Source: Odiellus spinosus (taxonomy: Eukaryota > Arthropoda > Arachnida > Opiliones > Phalangiidae). Taken from it: a stretch of 64,000 nt of DNA. The stretch is taken from assembly GCA_963920705.1 (NCBI GenBank), contig OY987227.1:5939143-6003142 (forward strand), written 5' to 3'. Within the stretch, counting starts at the first letter, position 1. Each line of letters opens with the position of its first letter. The notes beneath the pieces are model-generated. The model was not told the origin of the DNA. It saw nothing but the letters and a program-made list of their open reading frames with translations, and did no database searches. Positions 63,311-64,000 of the stretch are shown here, in pieces. A program made the translations under genes and the position numbers.

Positions 63311-64000
63311 TAATAGCAAAAGCGCCTAACTGCGGATAATTCCTAATATATGGCGAAAGGAGTTTGGGTTTGAATGTTTCCATAGCGACGGAGACGCCAG
63401 TGATGGATGAGGTTCAACAAAACCGTTATCGGATAAGAAAGGGGAAAGGGGATATCTACTTAGATTATTTTCAAATATTTTCATCAATGCTAGTTTTCAT
63501 AACTAACATAGCGTAAATAAACCAGATTCAATATATAGAATCGCTTGGAAATTTATAATTAAGTTTAAACTAATTTAAATTAAAAAAAAGAGCCCTATAT
63601 TTATAATTGAGAATCTGAAGAGGTTTAAGTGAAACCGTTATTTACGAGAAACCTTTATAATTTTGAACAATGGGCTTGTACGCGATATCGTGATTCGTGA
63701 AGGGTAAAAGCTAACCGCTATAACAAAATAAGGGGACTATTGAAAAACATCCTATTACGTATATAGGTAACCTATAGCTCTCAATATAGCTAGTACAAAA
63801 AGGATTGTGGTAACGCGATGAGCTCGGATTATTATTTGACCCCTGCAAGGCTTTCTTTCCTTCCTTCGCCGCCGACGACTATAAAGGGGGTATATATATA
63901 TATAATAAAGAGGTTTTCCCTGCCCGACACGCGCTCGTGAAAGGGTACGATTCGATACGCTGATGGCTTTGGATTTCTTCATCCCGTTACGTCCAAATAG
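63311..64000. other. Intergenic region at window end
   Basis: No gene is recognised. A TA-rich run lies at about 63890-63906. Confidence 0.4.

Overview
The window is animal nuclear DNA. It has spliced genes with canonical GT/AG introns, a homeobox transcription factor, a secreted innate-immunity protein, and long non-coding stretches full of short inverted-repeat transposons and minisatellites. CpG words are common throughout, which fits an invertebrate with little CpG methylation. Peptidoglycan recognition proteins are absent from nematodes and present in arthropods, molluscs, annelids and echinoderms, so a non-nematode bilaterian invertebrate is the safest call. I cannot name the phylum from this window.

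Two genes are well supported. (1) A Six3/Six6 (optix) homeobox gene lies on the minus strand. Exon 1 (38459 to 37819) encodes the whole SIX domain and homeodomain. Exon 2 (12006 to 11655) encodes a Gln/His/Gly/Ser-rich tail. A 25.8-kb intron separates them, and the splice joins in phase after the AAAKNR motif. The sequence upstream of exon 1 (about 38.5-40.4 kb) is visibly GC- and CpG-rich and is the likely promoter/5' UTR. (2) A compact five-exon peptidoglycan recognition protein (PGRP) gene lies on the plus strand at 51710-53206. It encodes a 234-residue secreted protein with all four zinc ligands of an amidase, and an AATAAA overlaps its stop codon. The two genes show no obvious functional link.

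The rest is repeat-rich non-coding sequence. There are four large minisatellite arrays: 31 bp at 3.1-3.6 kb, 129 bp at 7.7-8.6 kb, 30 bp at 24.9-25.4 kb, and 30 bp at 33.5-34.2 kb. Many non-autonomous DNA elements are present: two inverted copies of one family with perfect 7-bp target duplications (14.4 and 15.8 kb), another 7-bp-TSD foldback element (4.9 kb), hAT-like elements with CAGGG or CAGTG ends (2.2, 32.6, 45.4, 50.4 and 54.7 kb), a family ending in ACGTTCACACTAG-like termini (5.4, 6.5, 58.6 and 61.4-61.9 kb), and a TTAAAGGGAGAATGCAAC family (48.6, 54.6 and 62.7 kb).

The most unusual part is 53.9-55.1 kb plus 61.4-63.3 kb. It holds two foldback-like elements whose inverted ends are built from 16-bp tandem repeats and which are flanked by 8-bp duplications. 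One of them has its repeat arm replaced by a copy of sequence found about 1.1 kb away. I saw no rRNA, CRISPR, bacterial or viral genes, and no convincing tRNA gene.
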